From positions 1-46,380 of the forward strand of contig CALJEX010000093.1 in NCBI GenBank assembly GCA_938074525.1: a stretch of 46,380 bases of DNA, given 5' to 3'. The position numbers were made by a program, and so were the translations under genes. Shown here one piece after another: positions 42,886-46,380 of the stretch. The stretch's first letter is position 1, and every line of letters begins with the position of its first letter. The notes below the pieces were generated by a model. The model saw only the letters and a program-made list of their open reading frames with translations. It was not told where the DNA came from and did not search any database. The stretch is from an uncultured Gammaproteobacteria bacterium (GTDB lineage: Bacteria; Pseudomonadota; Gammaproteobacteria; UBA4575).

Positions 42886-43463
42886 ATCAATTGCTTTCTC
42901 CTGTATATCACCATCATGCTTAGCGTAGTACATGATATGACAATTGAGGCTGGGAATAGCACTGTCGTTAGTGAATAATTTTCTAATGCCGCTATCACCA
43001 AGGAATCCCGCAGCGCGAATATCATGAAAAAAATTAGCGATTCAGAATAAGGGAATGAATATGCTTTTCTTATTGTCGGCCCGAACCCTAGCACATCTAC
43101 CATTGTGAGAATGACCACAGCCCATAATGGATCAGATGTAAAATACCATACTGGCAACGAAACCAGCGCAGCGGTTAAAAACAACCAATCAAGCTTGGTT
43201 ATACCAATATCAGCTCGCTTCCAATAAGCTAAACAGGCAATAAACACCGTTACACTTCCTGACACCCCTGTAGACCAAGCGCCAACACCAGCACCATCTT
43301 CCACTTGTGCAAAAAATACAACCAGAGTACTAATACTCCATATCACCCAGGAAAAAACATGAGGCTTTATTTGATTGCTTAATATAGCTCTTATATAAGG
43401 AACAAATGCGACGAACGTGAGCACAATGGCTATCGCGCTTAATCCCTCCTTATACAGAATCAT
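42882..43463 (-). CDS. Multi-helix membrane protein with PQ-loop-like repeats
   Basis: This 193-residue protein has about six or seven membrane helices. Two parts look alike: FVPYIRAILSNQIKPHVFSWVIWS near the N-terminus and GFGPTIRKAYSFPYSESLIFF in the second half, both with a Pro-x-Ile/Thr-Arg turn like PQ-loop (SemiSWEET-like) transporters. I do not recognise the exact family. It shares ATGA overlaps with both neighbours, giving a tight three-gene operon. Confidence 0.65.
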   Translation of the reverse strand: MILYKEGLSAIAIVLTFVAFVPYIRAILSNQIKPHVFSWVIWSISTLVVFFAQVEDGAGVGAWSTGVSGSVTVFIACLAYWKRADIGITKLDWLFLTAALVSLPVWYFTSDPLWAVVILTMVDVLGFGPTIRKAYSFPYSESLIFFMIFALRDSLVIAALENYSLTTVLFPASIVISCTTLSMMVIYRRKQLI

Positions 43464-43768
43464 TGAATCGAAAATATATCTTTATTATTAGCTGGATATA
43501 ACCAAGTAAACATGTTCGTATCTTTTTCTCTATAGGCTACTCTCAAGGTTTGAATCAGATCGACATTAACCATATCAAATGCTTTTTCATATCCTGCTTC
43601 AGGATCGTCTGTTTGTATCAGGATATTTATTTCACCGGCACCAAAATTATGTCCATCAACAATATATCCTTCACCCATTTCAAGGGTTAATCGCGTTTCA
43701 AGCGCTATAATTGAGTCAAAATCGAAATCTTCAGTGACGGGGAATTGAATAACTAGCTGGTATTTCAT
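43460..43768 (-). CDS. Small acidic cytoplasmic protein of unknown function
   Basis: This 102-residue acidic alpha/beta protein has no signal or membrane segment. Features are a first strand (YQLVIQFPV), an acidic helix (DFDSIIALETRLTLEMGEGY) and INILIQTDDPEAGYEKAFD, suggesting a ferredoxin-like fold. It is first in a three-gene operon with two membrane proteins and overlaps the next gene by ATGA. No function can be given. Confidence 0.6.
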   Translation of the reverse strand: MKYQLVIQFPVTEDFDFDSIIALETRLTLEMGEGYIVDGHNFGAGEINILIQTDDPEAGYEKAFDMVNVDLIQTLRVAYREKDTNMFTWLYPANNKDIFSIQ

Positions 43769-44029
43769 ATTTTATAATATTTATTAATGTGCGCAATGAT
43801 TAGTCAGCAAGCTTATGCCTTTAATTATGTATTTGGTTAATCTCAATATTATTTCAATGATCCGGAGTGATATCGTATATTGCGTAACTTTTCGACCCCA
43901 CTCCGAAGGACAAAATTATTACTCTAGCAATCTGTATTTCATAGTTTCTATTTAATAACGGGTGTTGATATTCAATTGAATCTACTTGATGATGAAACAA
44001 TCACCGAAACGCCTTAACAGCAAACTAAC

Positions 44030-44497
44030 ATGAAACAACTGGAATGGAAATGTAAGCAATTTGAACAGCTTGATAATAATCAATTGTATGATCTGATTAA
44101 ATTTCGTGTGAATATTTTTGTCGTTGAACAAAGCTGTCCTTACCCAGAGCTAGACGAAAAAGATCGCGTGACTAATACCCATCACCTAATCGCCTACCAA
44201 AATTCAATAATAGTCGCCTATGCGCGATTATTACCCCCAGGCGTAAGTTACCCAGAGAGCAGCATTGGACGCTTCGCCGTCGATGCTTCCCTACGTCTGC
44301 AAGGCATTGGTTCTATACTAATGGATAAATGTCTGGAACAAATAACTATACTATGGCCAGATCATGACATTAAAGTTAGTGCTCAAGCTCATCTAAAGAA
44401 ATTCTATGAAGCTTTTCACTTTAACCAAACATCTGAAAGCTACTTAGAAGATGGTATACCACACATTGAAATGCTCAAAAGCAAACCACATGCATAG
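44030..44497 (+). CDS. elaA: ElaA-type GNAT acetyltransferase
   Basis: This 155-residue single-domain acetyltransferase has the ElaA pattern: LYDLIKFRVNIFVVEQSCPYPELDEKD, read in short blocks, then HHLIAYQNSIIVAYARLLPPG, and the acetyl-CoA loop GRFAVDASLRLQGIGSILM. The substrate is unknown. It precedes roxA by 18 bases and may be co-transcribed. Confidence 0.88.
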   Translation: MKQLEWKCKQFEQLDNNQLYDLIKFRVNIFVVEQSCPYPELDEKDRVTNTHHLIAYQNSIIVAYARLLPPGVSYPESSIGRFAVDASLRLQGIGSILMDKCLEQITILWPDHDIKVSAQAHLKKFYEAFHFNQTSESYLEDGIPHIEMLKSKPHA

Positions 44498-44515
44498 TAA
44501 CAGGACATTTTAAAT

Positions 44516-45676
44516 ATGAATCCCACTGCATTAGCTGGTATGTCTTTAAACACTTTTCTCTCGGAATACTGGCAGAAAAAACCATTATTAATTCGTAATG
44601 CACTGCCCCAGATCGAATCGCCCGTGGATGCAGATGTACTTGCAGGACTCGCTTGTGAAGATGCTGTTGAATCACGATTGATTATAAGAGATGGAGACTC
44701 ATGGGATCTGCAACATGGTCCATTCAATGACGAAATATTTTCAGCATTACCTGAGACAGACTGGACACTACTTGTTCAAGCTGTCGACCATTGTGTGCCC
44801 AAAGCGGCCGAACTATTAGAGTTATTCAATTTCATTCCTCGTTGGCGTATTGATGATCTAATGATGAGCTACGCCAACAAAGGCGGCGGCGTAGGGCCTC
44901 ACTTCGATCATTACGATGTCTTCCTAGTGCAGGCTAGCGGGCAACGCAAATGGGAAGTAGGTGGACGCTATGACGAATCTTCTCCTATACGAGAAAATCT
45001 ACCAGTAAAAATTCTTAAGGATTTCCATCCCACAGACAGCTGGGTGTTAGACTCTGGCGACATTTTATATCTACCTCCCGGGATCGGGCACAATGGCATC
45101 GCACAAGGTGATGGCTGCATCACCTGTTCAGTCGGTTTTCGCACACCTGCGCATAGTGAAATATTACGCGAATATACTGACTATCTAGGCGATCGACTGA
45201 CTGAATCTTCACGTTACCAAGACCCTGACCTCACTGCACAAAGAAATACTGGAGAGATAAGCATTCACACTATCGAGAAATTTCAGCAGATAATTTCAGA
45301 CTATGTCCAAGATTCAGCAGCCATCAGCGATTGGTTTGGTCGTTACATTACAACACCAAAGTATCAACACGTGAACGATTTGGAATTTCAACAGTCAGAG
45401 CATGCATATTCGCTTACAGAGTTAAAAAGCCAGCTTGCCTCAAACTATTGTTTGGCCAGAAACGAAGGTTCTCGTTTTGCTTTTAAAACAGAAGCTAAAC
45501 ATAATACTCTTTTCGTTGATGGGCATGTTATTGAAACCCAGCCAAATAGCAACGAGCTGATAGCATTGCTTTGCAATCAAATTATGCTTCAGCCTAAAGA
45601 TTTTACTCAGAGCGAGGATAACCTCCAATTATTATTAACCTTGCTTAACCATAGCTCACTATATTTAACGGAATGA
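44516..45676 (+). CDS. roxA: Ribosomal protein L16 arginine 3-hydroxylase (JmjC-type)
   Basis: This 386-residue Fe(II)/2-oxoglutarate oxygenase is of the YcfD/RoxA group and hydroxylates an arginine of L16. The metal ligands are His129 and Asp131 in VGPHFDHYDVF and His192 in GIGHNGIAQGDG. The N-terminal EYWQKKPLLIRNA and the segment SGQRKWEVGG are family features; the C-terminal half holds the dimerisation and winged-helix domains. Its last bases overlap the start of the NDH-2 gene (ATGA). Confidence 0.9.
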   Translation: MNPTALAGMSLNTFLSEYWQKKPLLIRNALPQIESPVDADVLAGLACEDAVESRLIIRDGDSWDLQHGPFNDEIFSALPETDWTLLVQAVDHCVPKAAELLELFNFIPRWRIDDLMMSYANKGGGVGPHFDHYDVFLVQASGQRKWEVGGRYDESSPIRENLPVKILKDFHPTDSWVLDSGDILYLPPGIGHNGIAQGDGCITCSVGFRTPAHSEILREYTDYLGDRLTESSRYQDPDLTAQRNTGEISIHTIEKFQQIISDYVQDSAAISDWFGRYITTPKYQHVNDLEFQQSEHAYSLTELKSQLASNYCLARNEGSRFAFKTEAKHNTLFVDGHVIETQPNSNELIALLCNQIMLQPKDFTQSEDNLQLLLTLLNHSSLYLTE

Positions 45677-46380
45677 AAGACTCAACGGATTTGCATCATA
45701 TTATTATTGTCGGCGGCGGTGCTGGCGGTTTAGAACTGGCCACCAAACTAGGCAACAAGCTTGGCAAAAAAGGTAAAGCCAAAATTACTCTTGTAGACAG
45801 CGAACTCACTCATGTGTGGAAACCACTGCTACACGAAGTGGCAGCAGGAACATTGAACACTTATGAAGACGAGGTAAGCTATCCAGCATTAGCTTATAAA
45901 AATCATTTCATCTTCAGAATTGGACGCATGGACACGTTAAACCGTGATGCACAAGAAATCTCATTAGCACCTACCTTAGATAAAAATGGCATTGAATACA
46001 TTCCTCGTCGATCCTTTAAATATGACACATTAATTTTTGCAGTTGGCAGCCAAACCAATGACTTTGGCATCAAGGGTGTAAAAGAACACTGTCTATTCCT
46101 TGATACAAGTGCTGAAGCTGAAGCATTTCATCATGAATTACTACGTAATGCTTACACTGCCCATGCTCAAACTAGCCCTCTACGTGAAGGCCAACTTAAA
46201 GTTGCCATTGCTGGTGCAGGTGCCACTGGTGTGGAGTTGTCGGCTGAATTACATGAAGCATTCGAGCAACTTATTAAATTTGGCATAGACGAATTGCACC
46301 AAGAAAATATTAAAATCACTATTATCGAAGCAGCCGATAGAGTATTACCTGCGCTCCCCGCAGAGCTATCTGAAAAAACA
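45673..46380 (+). CDS. ndh: Type II NADH dehydrogenase (NDH-2), N-terminal part, cut by the window edge
   Basis: The frame starts with ATG at 45673 (sharing ATGA with roxA) and runs open to the edge, 236 residues. The FAD-binding loop is HIIIVGGGAGGLELATKLG (9-27). Then come LVDSELTHVWKPLLHEVAAG, the segment YDTLIFAVGSQTNDFG, and the NADH-binding loop VAIAGAGATGVELSAELHEA. These are typical of the membrane-associated NDH-2, which passes electrons from NADH to quinone without pumping protons. The C-terminal part is missing from the window. Confidence 0.88.
   Translation, partial: MKDSTDLHHIIIVGGGAGGLELATKLGNKLGKKGKAKITLVDSELTHVWKPLLHEVAAGTLNTYEDEVSYPALAYKNHFIFRIGRMDTLNRDAQEISLAPTLDKNGIEYIPRRSFKYDTLIFAVGSQTNDFGIKGVKEHCLFLDTSAEAEAFHHELLRNAYTAHAQTSPLREGQLKVAIAGAGATGVELSAELHEAFEQLIKFGIDELHQENIKITIIEAADRVLPALPAELSEKT

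Noticed and set aside
43862-43904. Inverted repeat CGGAGTG ... CACTCCG upstream of elaA
   Set aside because: The arms are only 7 bases across a 29-base gap, with no T run or known motif; likely chance.
1-46380. CRISPR arrays, tRNA or rRNA genes, prophage or transposase genes
   Set aside because: I looked for regular spaced repeats, cloverleaf-like segments and mobile-element protein motifs and saw none.

Overview
The window looks like the chromosome of a gammaproteobacterium, probably aquatic. The base composition is AT-rich. Typical gammaproteobacterial genes include the ribosomal protein L16 hydroxylase roxA/ycfD, elaA, rluE, amgK-murU, lipB-lipA and a class I ppk2. I saw no phage, insertion sequence, CRISPR array, rRNA or tRNA. 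Almost all of the sequence is coding.

Layout. 1-6.4 kb: the start of a glnE-like gene, a Fur-type site, a ferric iron ABC transporter (fbpABC), a secreted PA2779/PA2778 pair and inorganic pyrophosphatase. 6.4-13 kb: a lexA-dinB SOS pair with unusual operators, ppk2, a secreted protein of unknown function, an outer-membrane protein gene with a frameshifted signal peptide, and ilvD. 13.2-25.5 kb: a one-carbon (C1) assimilation island. In order it holds a 5-formyl-tetrahydrofolate cyclo-ligase-like gene, a paralogue of formylmethanofuran:tetrahydromethanopterin formyltransferase (Ftr), folD, serine-glyoxylate aminotransferase, malyl-CoA lyase, malate thiokinase mtkA-mtkB, hydroxypyruvate reductase, PEP carboxylase and mtdA. 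25.5-33.8 kb: dgkA, argE, the redox two-component system RegB-RegA, a TonB-dependent receptor, an unknown periplasmic protein, argA and a small EF-hand protein. 33.8-46.4 kb: an acetolactate synthase-like plus aldehyde dehydrogenase operon, amgK-murU, lipB-lipA, small membrane proteins, a SIMPL protein, rluE, elaA, roxA and the start of an NDH-2 gene.

How the parts fit. The C1 island encodes most of the special steps of the serine cycle: glyoxylate to glycine, hydroxypyruvate to glycerate, PEP to oxaloacetate, malate to malyl-CoA, and malyl-CoA to glyoxylate plus acetyl-CoA. It also encodes folate-linked C1 enzymes. GlyA, glycerate kinase, enolase, malate dehydrogenase, ftfL and fchA are not in the window.

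The most notable point is the two-gene operon of a 5-formyl-H4F cyclo-ligase and an Ftr paralogue, with no methanofuran or H4MPT genes nearby. Ftr puts a formyl group on N5 of its pterin, and the folate equivalent of that product, 5-formyl-H4F, is the substrate of the cyclo-ligase. The pair could therefore be an undescribed formyl entry into folate: formyl donor to 5-formyl-H4F to methenyl-H4F, then FolD/MtdA to methylene-H4F, serine and the serine cycle. This is inference.

Two regulatory signals stand out. Sites matching the RegR/RegA-box consensus, as I recall it, at all but one position lie upstream of sga, upstream of mtkA, and between regB and the TonB receptor. This suggests redox control of the serine cycle by the RegBA system encoded in the window. 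The PEP carboxylase also appears to have lost most residues of the aspartate-inhibition site, as expected of a high-flux serine-cycle enzyme.
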